A stretch of 64,000 nucleotides of DNA from Gammaproteobacteria bacterium (GTDB lineage Bacteria > Pseudomonadota > Gammaproteobacteria > Pseudomonadales > Azotimanducaceae): positions 1 through 64,000 of the forward strand of contig JAHEEG010000002.1 of the NCBI GenBank assembly GCA_024640825.1, read 5' to 3'. Positions 16,455 through 24,842 of this stretch are shown one piece after another. The notes under the pieces were generated by a model. It was not told the DNA's origin and made no database searches. It saw nothing but the letters and a program-made list of their open reading frames with translations. Position 1 is the first letter of the stretch. Every line of letters begins with the position of its first letter. The position numbers and the translations under genes are program-made.

Positions 16455-17122
16455 GCAGCGGTGTCCGAGTTGAAACGATATCCCTGTCCACGCACCGTGC
16501 GGATAGGATTCAGCGGCACCAGCTTTTTGCGCAGCCGGCCGACGAAAACCTCGATGACATTGCTGTCCCGTTCGAAATCCTGTTCATAGAGGTGATCCGT
16601 GAGCTCAGTTTTCGACACCACACGGCTGGGATTGAGCATCAGATACTCGAGCACCCTGTACTCGTAGGCGGTCAGCTCCACCAGCGCCTCGTGCACTCGC
16701 ACCTCTTTCTTCGCAGTGTCGAGGCTCAGAGGACCTTCGGATATCAACGGCGACGCGTACCCGGCTGCTCTTCGCAGCAGGGCGTTGAGCCGCGCCAGCA
16801 GCTCCTCCATCTGGAAAGGTTTGGTGAGGTAGTCATCCGCCCCCGCCTCCAGGCCCTCGACCTTATCCTGCCAGTTGCCCCTAGCTGTCAGAACCAGAAT
16901 CGGAAAACGCCGATCCTCCAGCCGCAGCTGGTTGATCAGGTCGATCCCGCCAAGCTTGGGCAGGCCGAGATCTACGACGGCCGCGTCGTACTCGTACTCG
17001 CGGCCGTAGTACAGACCTTCCTCGCCGTCCTGCGCGGTATCCACCACGTAGCCCGAATTCTTTAACTTGTGTCGCAGCTGCTCCTGCAGCTGAACTTCAT
17101 CTTCTACGACGAGTATGCGCAT
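16451..17122 (-). CDS. Response regulator, OmpR/PhoP family
   Basis: From the ATG at 17122 (MRILVVEDEVQLQEQL) the product has 223 residues. The receiver domain has the acidic pair in VVEDE, phospho-acceptor Asp51 in VVDLGLP, Thr in LTARG and Lys in LTKPF. The C-terminal winged-helix domain (about 125-220) contains LTAYEYRVLEYLMLNPSRVVSK and VIEVFVGRLRKKL. The receiver resembles PhoP closely (YYGREYEYDAAVVDLGLPKLGG). It follows the PepSY gene by one base and overlaps the sensor kinase, so the three genes form one operon. Confidence 0.95.
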   Translation of the reverse strand: MRILVVEDEVQLQEQLRHKLKNSGYVVDTAQDGEEGLYYGREYEYDAAVVDLGLPKLGGIDLINQLRLEDRRFPILVLTARGNWQDKVEGLEAGADDYLTKPFQMEELLARLNALLRRAAGYASPLISEGPLSLDTAKKEVRVHEALVELTAYEYRVLEYLMLNPSRVVSKTELTDHLYEQDFERDSNVIEVFVGRLRKKLVPLNPIRTVRGQGYRFNSDTAA

Positions 17123-17123
17123 G

Positions 17124-17453
17124 TCATTTCGCTCCCGAGCGCATGTTGCCCTGGTCATCGACGAACACTTTGGTGACCCGCTTCCCATCCACAAGCACAC
17201 GGACCTCGTAACCCCGCTGGCCGCCCCGACCTGCCGGCGCCGCGGAAAGCACACGCCCTCCCGTCTGTCGACGGACGATGTTGGTTGCCTGCTCAAGAGA
17301 AACGCCCGGCGGTTTCACAAGATTATTCGGGCGCAGTTTCGGTTCAGCGGCGGCCCAGTACGGGCCAGCACCGTAGGCGGGCGTCAGGGGAAGCACCAGC
17401 ATCAGCGCCAGGAGACATCCTGCAAACGCGCTGATACACGCACGGGCCTTCAT
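17124..17453 (-). CDS. Exported PepSY-like protein
   Basis: Starting at the ATG at 17453, the 109-residue product has a clear Sec signal peptide (basic MKAR, hydrophobic AFAGCLLALMLVLPL, cleavage near AYGA). The mature part has a PepSY-like helix-strand pattern: SLEQATNIVRRQTGGRVLSA, then GYEVRVLVDGKRVTKVFVDDQGN. PepSY proteins are often found next to PhoPQ-type systems and are thought to modulate signalling or envelope proteases. Here it is the first gene of the operon, one base ahead of the response regulator, so a periplasmic accessory role for the sensor is a reasonable inference. Confidence 0.87.
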   Translation of the reverse strand: MKARACISAFAGCLLALMLVLPLTPAYGAGPYWAAAEPKLRPNNLVKPPGVSLEQATNIVRRQTGGRVLSAAPAGRGGQRGYEVRVLVDGKRVTKVFVDDQGNMRSGAK

Positions 17454-17483
17454 ATTGCTGTTCTCTGCGCAAAAACCGTGAGC

Positions 17484-17489
17484 ATTGTA
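17484..17489 (-). promoter_or_regulatory. Candidate -10 box of the PepSY-regulator-kinase operon
   Basis: On the minus strand this reads TACAAT, 30 bases upstream of the PepSY start codon. The -35 region is weak (an ATGTAAAC segment at a slightly short distance), as expected if an activator is needed. Assignment is by pattern only. Confidence 0.4.
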
Positions 17490-17715
17490 CTCCCAATGAT
17501 GGCGTTTACATTCGACCGGCGTCACAGGCGCACCGACAATGCCGGCCATTCTGGCGCTCTCAGTCTGAATGATCTCTGAATGGGGGCGCTGGGTCCGAGC
17601 GCGGGCCACGCCGGGAAAACCGTTGATGGGTGATTATCGATCCGTAAAATCCGCCGCCGATTCCCGCGACAGCGCGCCTTGCCAAGACTTCGACCGCAAC
17701 CGACGCCTCTCGCGT

Positions 17716-19821
17716 TCAGTTCTGCCAGTGATAGGTTATGGTCGCTCGAACGGTTCTCGGCTCCAGCGGATGAAAATGGATATCTTCCACACCCTCAGCA
17801 GGTTCGCCGGGTAGCCGGGAAGCATAGTAATAGGCGATGTCGTCATCGTCTGAGTCCAGGAGATTGAATACGTCGAGCCGGAACTCCAAAGCACCCCGGC
17901 GGTAGCTGGAGCCCGCGTTCACCAGCCAGGAATTATCCGACCTGACGGAGTTGTCCTCGATCAGAGGTGCCTCGCCCAGATAGCGCACTCTCGCGCTGAG
18001 ACTCCAGCCGTTCGTCCAGTTGGCGTTCGCACCCACCACAAAGGAGCGTTCGACAGCACCCGGGATCTTGCGGCCGCCTTCCTGCGCGGCCTTGAACTCC
18101 GCATCCGTGTAGGTGTACGAGACGTTGATCGCCAGCCAGTCGGCCGGCCTCCAGAAAGAGGCGGCCTCGATCCCGAGGCGCCTGCTGCCGTCGTTGGGCT
18201 CGGTGGTCCCAGCGTCGCCAACGAAGACCAGTTCGGAATCGAGTTCCAGCCAGAAACCCACGAGGGTGGCATTGAAGCGGCGCCCCTGTTCAAAGCGCAG
18301 ACCAAACTCAGCCCCGTTTGACCGAACCAGAACGTCCACAGGGCTCACGGGGTCGCCGCTGCCGGGGTTCAGGGCAATAGTGGCACCGCGGACATCGTTG
18401 GAATGAAATCCGCGCCCCCAGCTGGCATAGCCCTCCAGCTGCGGTCCGAACCGGTAGGCGAAATTAAGCTTGGGGCTGATCAGGCTGTCGTCGCCAGAAT
18501 CGCCGTTGAGCTCGCGGAGCGCCGAGACGTCCCAATGGTAGTAATCAACCCGCGCGCCGAGGGTGGACCTCAACCGTTGCGTGAGGAAGACCTCGGCCTC
18601 GCCGTAGCCACTGACCGATATCTCCTCGACGCTGTCCCGACGGGTCGTCCCAATGCGTGCTCGCGCCACCGTGTCGTAAAGACCAACCTGGTCGATGTCA
18701 TCGTAGTGCAGATCGCTGCCCCAGTTGACGCGTACCGGCCTGTCCCAGAGCTTCGAGTCCACACCTCCGCTCGCCCACAAGCCCCACTGCGAACGATCGT
18801 CACGCTGCTCGAACTCGTCGCCGTTGACCGGGTCATCGAGAAGGTAGGTGAAGTTGGAATACAAGGTGAAGTCGTACTCGACGAAGTAGCCGCCGAACTT
18901 CCACCGCGCAAAATCCAGCTCGCCAGTCACCGCATAACGCTGCGTACGGCCGCCGAGATCCGGGTCGATGAAACCGAGCTCGTCGATAAGGCCGGACCGC
19001 ACCGCCCGCCGCGGGATCTGATCGGTCGCGTTCCATTCACCGTCGTAGCCCTGCAGCGACAGGCGTGCCCTGCCGCCAGCAACATCAAACCCGTAGCTCA
19101 AGAGCAGCTTGTACTGCTCAAGATCCTCATCAATATCCCAGGGACCGTCGTAAAAAGCGGCGTCGAGCGCGCCGGTCAGCACGCCATTGCCCGATCCGCC
19201 AACATCCAAGCTTCCTGCGACAAAGCTGCGGGCGAAATTATCCTTGCCAATGGTTACCTGCAGCAGCGACTCCTCCAGACGTTCGTAGAACGAAAAATCC
19301 ACGCTGCCGGCGGAAGAAAAGTCACCAACGCTGGCATGATAGGGACCCTTACGGTAGGCGGTTGTCTCCACCATCTCGGGAATGATGAAGTTCAGATCCA
19401 GGTAACCCTGGCCGTGGCCGTGGGTGCGCATGTTTACTGGTACGCCACCGGCGCGTGCGAAAAAATCGGTCCCGTGGTCCAGGTTGAAACCCCGGAGGAA
19501 GTACTGGTTCGCTTTCCCCGTCCCAGAGTGCTGCGTTGCCACCATCCCGGGCACCGCTTCCACCAGCTCGCCCACCCGCAGCAGGGGCGGCAAACGGATA
19601 TCGTCGTAACCGACAATGCCTTCGGACGCGGTGTCGGCAATACCGATCAGCTGCAGGGCCCGACCGTAGACGACTACTTCCTCGATCGAGCCTTCGACCG
19701 AGTCTTCGACCAGGTAGTCGCTGGCACCTACTTTTGCTGATTCGGCGACTGCTGCGCCAGCTGCGAACAGCAGGCTCAAACCCACCAGGGCGCGCCACCG
19801 TTTCGAGCAGGGCGCGGTCAC
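17716..19821 (-). CDS. TonB-dependent outer-membrane receptor
   Basis: A 701-residue receptor. The signal peptide ends near GAAVAES. A TonB-box-like stretch EEVVVYGRA is at about 47-55. The plug domain has PPLLRVGELVEAVPGMV and ANQYFLRGFNLDHGTDFFARAGG. The remainder is a beta barrel of alternating aromatic strands ending RTVRATITYHWQN with the C-terminal residue typical of barrel insertion. The GTG start at 19821 has an AGAGG ribosome site. It imports an unidentified substrate; the neighbours give no metal, siderophore or vitamin clue. The upstream leader of 330 bases is unusually long and contains a palindrome. A glycerate-kinase-like gene precedes it on the same strand. Confidence 0.93.
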   Translation of the reverse strand: MTAPCSKRWRALVGLSLLFAAGAAVAESAKVGASDYLVEDSVEGSIEEVVVYGRALQLIGIADTASEGIVGYDDIRLPPLLRVGELVEAVPGMVATQHSGTGKANQYFLRGFNLDHGTDFFARAGGVPVNMRTHGHGQGYLDLNFIIPEMVETTAYRKGPYHASVGDFSSAGSVDFSFYERLEESLLQVTIGKDNFARSFVAGSLDVGGSGNGVLTGALDAAFYDGPWDIDEDLEQYKLLLSYGFDVAGGRARLSLQGYDGEWNATDQIPRRAVRSGLIDELGFIDPDLGGRTQRYAVTGELDFARWKFGGYFVEYDFTLYSNFTYLLDDPVNGDEFEQRDDRSQWGLWASGGVDSKLWDRPVRVNWGSDLHYDDIDQVGLYDTVARARIGTTRRDSVEEISVSGYGEAEVFLTQRLRSTLGARVDYYHWDVSALRELNGDSGDDSLISPKLNFAYRFGPQLEGYASWGRGFHSNDVRGATIALNPGSGDPVSPVDVLVRSNGAEFGLRFEQGRRFNATLVGFWLELDSELVFVGDAGTTEPNDGSRRLGIEAASFWRPADWLAINVSYTYTDAEFKAAQEGGRKIPGAVERSFVVGANANWTNGWSLSARVRYLGEAPLIEDNSVRSDNSWLVNAGSSYRRGALEFRLDVFNLLDSDDDDIAYYYASRLPGEPAEGVEDIHFHPLEPRTVRATITYHWQN

Positions 19822-19873
19822 TCAACACCTCTCATCGTCGTTGTCTTCACCGCATGGCAAACAAAAAAATCTA

Positions 19874-19963
19874 TCAGGCCCCGATACAGGTGTTACACAG
19901 CGGCAATGAACCCGGCGTGACGTTCTCAGCCCGCAACACGCAGGCTCTGCCGATGTGCGCCAT
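19874..19963 (-). CDS. Possible 29-residue leader ORF with three cysteines
   Basis: An ATG at 19963 opens 29 codons ending in TGA at 19874, about 50 bases before the TonB receptor start codon and on the same strand. The product begins MAHIGRACVLRAEN and ends LPLCNTCIGA, so it has Cys8 and a C-terminal Cys-x-x-Cys. A run of G residues about 10 bases upstream could serve as ribosome site. It could be a regulatory leader peptide, a small secreted peptide, or chance. No modifying enzyme gene is nearby, which weakens a modified-peptide reading. Confidence 0.25.
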   Translation of the reverse strand: MAHIGRACVLRAENVTPGSLPLCNTCIGA

Positions 19964-20044
19964 GAATAGTTCTGCCCCCTTACTGCCGTTCACGGGGCGA
20001 ATCTTCTGGCAACACACGTCCGAGTTTTTAGCCGAGGGCCTCAC

Positions 20045-20068
20045 TTATAGCAAGTATGCTTACTATAA
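20045..20068. promoter_or_regulatory. AT-rich palindrome, probable regulator-binding site
   Basis: A 24-bp dyad with 10-base arms TTATAGCAAG and CTTACTATAA around TATG; 9 of 10 arm positions pair. It lies 223 bases upstream of the TonB receptor start and 83 bases past the stop of the glycerate-kinase-like gene. The size and symmetry fit a dimeric repressor operator, and the minus strand carries TATAAG-like -10 sequence within it. No regulator gene is adjacent. Confidence 0.6.
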
Positions 20069-20151
20069 AGAGTTTTCCATACAGCTGCCAGTAACGCGCC
20101 ACGGCCACATGAGAGTCTACTCGCTCGGCTTAAGCACGGGTTTTCTGGCAA

Positions 20152-21090
20152 TCAGCTGGTATTCCTGACCCTCGTGCTGACCAGCCTGTGGTCCACACCG
20201 AGCACCGCCACGATGTCGGAACGCTCGGGCATGGTCTCGAACATCCAGCGCGTGATCCGCTCGTAATGGGCAACAAATCGATCCAGCTGATCCGCCGTCA
20301 TGCGCCGGTCTGCAGGCAGATCCTGTTCCTGTTGCGTGCGCCAGCGGGTTACCGCCGCCATGTCCGGGACCCGGAGGTAAAGCCAGAATTCGACCTGCGC
20401 CCACAGGCGCGCGTAGTCCCGCAGCAGCGCCTCATTGACGAATCTGCGCCAGTGGCCTTCAGGGTCTTCAACGGACTCCAAAGCGTTCAACGGGCTCGCC
20501 AGAAGGCTCTCCGGTTGCGGAGGAGCACCCAGGCACCAGCCCTCCAGCACAAAGCAGTCCAGGGGCGCCCGCACCCTGGGCCACGCGTCCGGCGGGCAAC
20601 GATCGTCCCGCCCCTTATCAAATCGGGGCAGAGCCACCCACCCGCTGCCCTTCAACGCGCGCAGGGTACGCCGGCAAAGGCCGACATCGTGGGTGCCGGG
20701 CACCCCCCGGGTGACCAGCAGGGGGTGTACCGTTGCTGCCAGCTCGCGACGCTCGTCGAGGGTAAGGTAAAAGTCGTCAATGGAACCGGTGGCGGCTCGA
20801 ACTTCCAGCCGTTGCAGGGCATCTACCAGGAGCGCCGCCAACGTGCTTTTGCCAGCGCCCTGACCACCGCTGATGCCGATCACGCGGGGCAGCAGATGCA
20901 CGCTTTCGGGGTTACTACTCGTGTTCTTGCTTGTCTCCGACCCCGAACCACCTGCGAAACGGAATGCCAGGCCGGCAGCCAGCACCCGCCAGTCCTCCGG
21001 CGCCTGAGCGTCCAGCTGGCCAAGCAGCCTCTGCAGCTCCGGATCCCCGCTGTCGATCCCCAGCCGCGTGAATACCTCGGCGCGATTCAC
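20152..21090 (-). CDS. P-loop kinase of the D-glycerate 3-kinase type
   Basis: A 312-residue kinase. Walker A is GISGGQGAGKSTL (about 92-104), followed by GSIDDFYLTLDERREL, which in this family binds substrate and magnesium, and by LCRRTLRALKGSG and FVLEGWCLG. This matches the plant and bacterial D-glycerate 3-kinase and related uridine-kinase-like proteins, which phosphorylate glycerate in the cytoplasm. The first 85 residues form an N-terminal extension before the P-loop. The start is a GTG at 21090. It is divergent from the DoxX gene. The substrate is inferred from family resemblance. Confidence 0.8.
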   Translation of the reverse strand: MNRAEVFTRLGIDSGDPELQRLLGQLDAQAPEDWRVLAAGLAFRFAGGSGSETSKNTSSNPESVHLLPRVIGISGGQGAGKSTLAALLVDALQRLEVRAATGSIDDFYLTLDERRELAATVHPLLVTRGVPGTHDVGLCRRTLRALKGSGWVALPRFDKGRDDRCPPDAWPRVRAPLDCFVLEGWCLGAPPQPESLLASPLNALESVEDPEGHWRRFVNEALLRDYARLWAQVEFWLYLRVPDMAAVTRWRTQQEQDLPADRRMTADQLDRFVAHYERITRWMFETMPERSDIVAVLGVDHRLVSTRVRNTS

Positions 21091-21200
21091 GCACCCAAGC
21101 TCTGGCGACGGGCAGCGTCCAGATCGATGCTCGATCCTGGAGTACGGGAACCATCATCTGTCACCGGGTCTAACCTCTAGGCCGTGGAAAAGCACCCATC

Positions 21201-21848
21201 ATGACATTCATCAGATCTGCGAGCATCTGGTACGACCGTGGCCTGCAGTTTGTACGACACTTCGACGGCGCGGCATCATTGCTTCTGCGCCTGATCCTGG
21301 CGCCGGTACTCATCGCCGCAGGCTGGGAAAAGCTCGCTGGGGACAACTGGTTCCATAACCAGATGGATGCCTTTCCGTTCCCTTTCAACGTGCTGCCGGC
21401 GGACATTTCCTGGTTTCTTGCGGCCTGGACAGAATTCCTCGGTGGTATCGCGCTGCTGTTGGGCCTGGCCGTGCGGCTGATGGCCATTCCCCTAGCGGTC
21501 ACGATGTTCGTTGCCGCGTATGCGGTTCACTTAGACAACGGGTGGCCCGCGATCGCACCGTCCGATCCACCGGCCTTCTGCATCCCGGGGTCCGAGGCCT
21601 ATAAGGCATCGACTGTCTTTGAACGCTACGTCAGCTGCTACAATGTCAACGAGCGCACAATCGAAGCCTCCAAGCGCCTGAGCATCGCCAAAGACATCCT
21701 CCGCGATCACGGCAACTACGGCTACCTGGACAGCAGCGGCAGCCTGGTCAAGCTGAACGGCGGTATCGAGTTTGCCGCCATCTACTTTTCCATGCTGATC
21801 GCGCTGGTGATCATCGGCGGCGGGCGTTATCTCAGTCTGGACTACTAA
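21201..21848 (+). CDS. DoxX family membrane protein
   Basis: A 215-residue integral membrane protein with four hydrophobic segments: LLLRLILAPVLIAAGWEKL (about 27-45), WFLAAWTEFLGGIALLLGL, MAIPLAVTMFVAAYAVHL and the last at FAAIYFSMLIALVIIGGG (about 190-207). The AAGWEKL motif and the LGG turn are typical of DoxX/SURF4-like proteins. A long polar insert between helices three and four (about 115-185), with several Tyr and two Cys, is larger than in the shortest DoxX proteins. The function of the family is poorly defined. It starts at the ATG at 21201. Confidence 0.88.
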   Translation: MTFIRSASIWYDRGLQFVRHFDGAASLLLRLILAPVLIAAGWEKLAGDNWFHNQMDAFPFPFNVLPADISWFLAAWTEFLGGIALLLGLAVRLMAIPLAVTMFVAAYAVHLDNGWPAIAPSDPPAFCIPGSEAYKASTVFERYVSCYNVNERTIEASKRLSIAKDILRDHGNYGYLDSSGSLVKLNGGIEFAAIYFSMLIALVIIGGGRYLSLDY

Positions 21849-21913
21849 CTGGGTTGGTGGTTGCGCGACGCCCACACCGCGGCTGGCAGCTGATGAAGCC
21901 CCCTGATTCGCCG

Positions 21914-21919
21914 TATAAT
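21914..21919 (+). promoter_or_regulatory. Candidate -10 box of the M16 peptidase gene
   Basis: An exact TATAAT lies 32 bases upstream of the peptidase start codon. No good -35 hexamer is visible at the expected distance. A transcript from here would have a short leader. Confidence 0.5.
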
Positions 21920-21951
21920 TTGCGACCGCATCTGAAGCAGTACCTGTCGGC

Positions 21952-24810
21952 ATGAGGAAATACCCCTTGAGAATCTTCGCTTCCGTCCTGATGGGCGTCA
22001 TTTTTACGTCGCTCCTGGCAGCGTGCTCCAGTAACCCCGCCTCGGACCTAAATCGTCCTGTCACCGACAGCGGCGGGCCGATTGTTCTGGAGCAAAGCCC
22101 CAACGACGATCGCGAGTACCGCTATCTGACCCTGGATAACGACCTGCGGGTGCTGCTCGTATCGGACCCCGGAACCGACAAAGCGGCGGCCTCTCTGGCG
22201 GTATTCCGGGGCAGCTACGACGAGCCGGACGCTTATCCCGGGCTGGCACACTTCCTCGAGCACATGCTGTTCATCGGTACCGAAAAATATCCCGAGGTGG
22301 ACGCCTATCAGCATTTCATCTCGCAACACGGTGGCGCCTCGAATGCGTATACCGCTGGCGATCATACCAACTACTTTTTCGACATCCAGCCGGATCAGTT
22401 TCCCGCTGCCATGGATCGCTTTTCCCAGTTTTTCATCAGCCCGCTGCTGGATGCCGACTACGTTGATCGCGAGAAGAACGCGGTAAATTCCGAGTACCAG
22501 ATGCAACTGCGCAACGATGACTGGCGCAGCATGGCCGTCAACACCGTCGCCGTTAACCCCGAGCATCCGGATTCACGGTTCAGCATCGGCAGCCTAGAAA
22601 CGCTGGATGCTGGTGTTCAGGAGGCGCTGCAGACGTTTTTCGAGCAGGAGTACTCCGCTGACCAGATGGCGCTGGTAGCGCTCAGCAACCAGCCGCTGGA
22701 CGAGATGGAAGCCTGGATAGTGCCCATGTTCAGCCCGATCGAAAATCGCAACCTGGGCCCCGCATCCCGAGAAGAGTCGTTGTACGTAGAGGGTTCCCTA
22801 CCGACGCAACTCTACTTTCAGACCATCAAGGAAGGCTACAAGGTTAGCTACAGCTTCCCGATTCCAGCCACATACCCCTACTACCGGCAGAAACCCGATC
22901 AGTACATCAGCAATCTACTCGGCCACGAAGGCGAGGGCAGCCTCTACCAGCGCCTCAAGCGAGAGGGCTGGACGGAATCTCTGGCCACCGGCGTGGCCAA
23001 CGTCGACGAGAACAACAGCCTGATCGTGCTGGAGATCAACCTCACCGAAACAGGCTACGCCAATCTGGAGCGCGTCAACGAGCTGACGTTCCGCTACATC
23101 AACCTGCTCAAGCAATCGCCACCCGAACCCTGGCGATACGCCGAACAGGCTCGGGTCGCCGAGCTGGGCTTTCGTTTCCAGGAAAAGTCTTCGGCCACCG
23201 GCTTCGTCTACCGGACAGCGCCCGCCTTCATGCACTACCCACCGTCGGAAGTGCTGGTGGCTCCCTACCTGATGAGCGGTTTCGACGCGTCGCTCATCAA
23301 CGCATTTCTGAAACGACTCGACGTCGACAACGTCATCGTCGAGATCAGTGGCCCCGACGTTCCCGTGGACAGCCTGGAGCCCTGGTTCAAGGTTCCCTAT
23401 CAGCTGGTCTCAGGGCCACCGGCGGGCGCACTGAATGTCACAACCGACACCATGACTGGCAACGGGCTCAGCCTGCCCGCGCCAAACCCCTACCTGCCCG
23501 TAGATCTCCAGGTGCTGGCCGAGGACGGCAAGCTTCCCGAATTGCGCTACGAGAGCGCCGGTCTCGCGCTCTGGGAAGACCGCGACACCAGTTTCGGCAC
23601 GCCCAGAGCCAACCTTTTCCTTTCGCTGGGTATCGACGGGGGCATTCTATCTGCGGAGGATCTGGCCATGGCTTCGATTTACCGAAGCCTTGTGACTGAC
23701 TCGTTGTCCGCGGAGGTCTATCCCGCCTACCTCGCCGGCCTCGGCTACGCTATCGGCGTCGACGGCATGGGGTTCGAACTCTCGATTTCCGGGTACAGCG
23801 ACAAACAGCTGGTGCTGCTGCGTACGGTGCTTGACGGGTTAACCCGGCTGGAAATCGACCCTGAGCGCTTTTCGGCGTTCAAAGAAGAACTCCTCCGGGA
23901 GTGGGGCAACTATCGGGACGAACGACCCTATACCCAGACCTACGGCGCCCTGAGCTACCTGCTGCTGTCCAGCCGCTGGCCGCCGGAAGCCCTCATCGCG
24001 GAGCTGGAAAAACGCAGCGTGGAAGACCTGCAGCGCTGGCGCGCCGCGCGGATGTCCGGTTTCAACGTTGTTGGGCTCCAGGCCGGCAACGTGGCCGATC
24101 TCGAGGGCCGCGATCTTGTCGGATTGCTGAAGTCGGAACTACCGCTGAGAGATTTCCCCAGGGTCGAGCCGAGCGTGAAATCCATCGATACGGCATGGCG
24201 GCATCAGATTCCTATTGATCACCAGGATGCCTCAATCGTGCTGTACCTGCAGGACCCGGACAGCGCCATCAGGTCCCGCGCCCTCAGCTCCCTGGCTGGC
24301 CAGATGATCAAGCAGTCGTATTTCACCAGCCTGCGCACTGAGCAACAGTTGGGCTACGTGGTCTCGGTCAGTGCACAGACCATAAGAGATCGCGGCGGCC
24401 TCGCGTTCATCGTTCAGTCTCCCGTGGCTTCGCCCGCAAAGCTCGAGGCGCTGACCCGCGAGTTTCTCAACAAGGAACTGAACGCGGTAGCGCAGATGGG
24501 GCACGATGAGTTCCAGCGCTTTCAGAACGGGCTGGTGGGTCAGCTGACAGAGAAAGATCGAAATCTGGGGGAGCGTAGCCGACGGTACTGGACCAATCTG
24601 CAGCTGGGTATAACTACTTTTGATACCCGGCAACGTATAGCGGCGGCAGCGGCAAATCTGAGCAAAGAAGACGTGCTGACCTATCTGCGTCAGCTGGTGG
24701 CTCGCTTCGACCAGGAGCGGCTGATCGTTTTCAGTAGCGGTAGATTCGAGGATGCGCCCCAGGGCGGACCAGAACTCATTGATGTAGCGGGCTTCAAGAG
24801 CGCAGGTTGA
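21952..24810 (+). CDS. M16 family zinc metallopeptidase, pitrilysin-like lipoprotein
   Basis: A 952-residue insulinase/pitrilysin-type peptidase. The inverted zinc motif H100-F-L-E103-H104 is intact (LAHFLEHMLFIGTEKYP), and the distal Glu is in REKNAVNSEYQMQ (about 178). Four homologous half-domains of the M16 clam-shell are spread over the full length; the C-terminal part has EQQLGYVVSVSAQTIRDRGG, as in pitrilysin. The N terminus is a lipoprotein signal with lipobox LAAC and lipidated Cys25, so the enzyme should be anchored in the envelope, facing the periplasm, where it would degrade peptides. It is close in length to E. coli protease III. Confidence 0.94.
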   Translation: MRKYPLRIFASVLMGVIFTSLLAACSSNPASDLNRPVTDSGGPIVLEQSPNDDREYRYLTLDNDLRVLLVSDPGTDKAAASLAVFRGSYDEPDAYPGLAHFLEHMLFIGTEKYPEVDAYQHFISQHGGASNAYTAGDHTNYFFDIQPDQFPAAMDRFSQFFISPLLDADYVDREKNAVNSEYQMQLRNDDWRSMAVNTVAVNPEHPDSRFSIGSLETLDAGVQEALQTFFEQEYSADQMALVALSNQPLDEMEAWIVPMFSPIENRNLGPASREESLYVEGSLPTQLYFQTIKEGYKVSYSFPIPATYPYYRQKPDQYISNLLGHEGEGSLYQRLKREGWTESLATGVANVDENNSLIVLEINLTETGYANLERVNELTFRYINLLKQSPPEPWRYAEQARVAELGFRFQEKSSATGFVYRTAPAFMHYPPSEVLVAPYLMSGFDASLINAFLKRLDVDNVIVEISGPDVPVDSLEPWFKVPYQLVSGPPAGALNVTTDTMTGNGLSLPAPNPYLPVDLQVLAEDGKLPELRYESAGLALWEDRDTSFGTPRANLFLSLGIDGGILSAEDLAMASIYRSLVTDSLSAEVYPAYLAGLGYAIGVDGMGFELSISGYSDKQLVLLRTVLDGLTRLEIDPERFSAFKEELLREWGNYRDERPYTQTYGALSYLLLSSRWPPEALIAELEKRSVEDLQRWRAARMSGFNVVGLQAGNVADLEGRDLVGLLKSELPLRDFPRVEPSVKSIDTAWRHQIPIDHQDASIVLYLQDPDSAIRSRALSSLAGQMIKQSYFTSLRTEQQLGYVVSVSAQTIRDRGGLAFIVQSPVASPAKLEALTREFLNKELNAVAQMGHDEFQRFQNGLVGQLTEKDRNLGERSRRYWTNLQLGITTFDTRQRIAAAAANLSKEDVLTYLRQLVARFDQERLIVFSSGRFEDAPQGGPELIDVAGFKSAG

Positions 24811-24842
24811 GGACGGCCCGTGCAGGGCGATCTCTGGCGACG

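Larger units (their letters stand above)
19822..20151. other. Leader region (330 bp) of the TonB receptor gene
   Basis: No established gene lies here. On the minus strand, toward the receptor, the region holds in order: the palindrome at 20045-20068, a possible 29-codon ORF at 19874-19963, an A/T-rich stretch near 19861-19869 (seven A's on the plus strand), and the receptor ribosome site. I checked by eye for the cobalamin-riboswitch B12 box and did not find it. A plus-strand open frame across the region lacks family features and is judged spurious. Confidence 0.6.

Noticed and set aside
18403-19740. A 445-codon open frame on the plus strand across the TonB receptor gene
   Set aside because: It lies wholly antisense to a clearly recognisable receptor, has no family features and reflects the high GC content.
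19874-19963. Reading the 29-residue ORF as a methanobactin or other modified-peptide precursor because of an IGRA segment, Cys residues and a nearby TonB receptor
   Set aside because: No MbnB, MbnC or other modifying enzyme gene is present in the flanking sequence, and the core does not fit the known precursor pattern. Kept only as a possible leader ORF.
19822-20151. A cobalamin riboswitch upstream of the TonB receptor
   Set aside because: I could not find the B12-box core in the expected position by eye.
19854-20168. A plus-strand gene beginning MANKKIYQAP in the TonB receptor leader
   Set aside because: No ribosome site or family resemblance; it runs across the palindrome and into the antisense of the neighbouring kinase gene.
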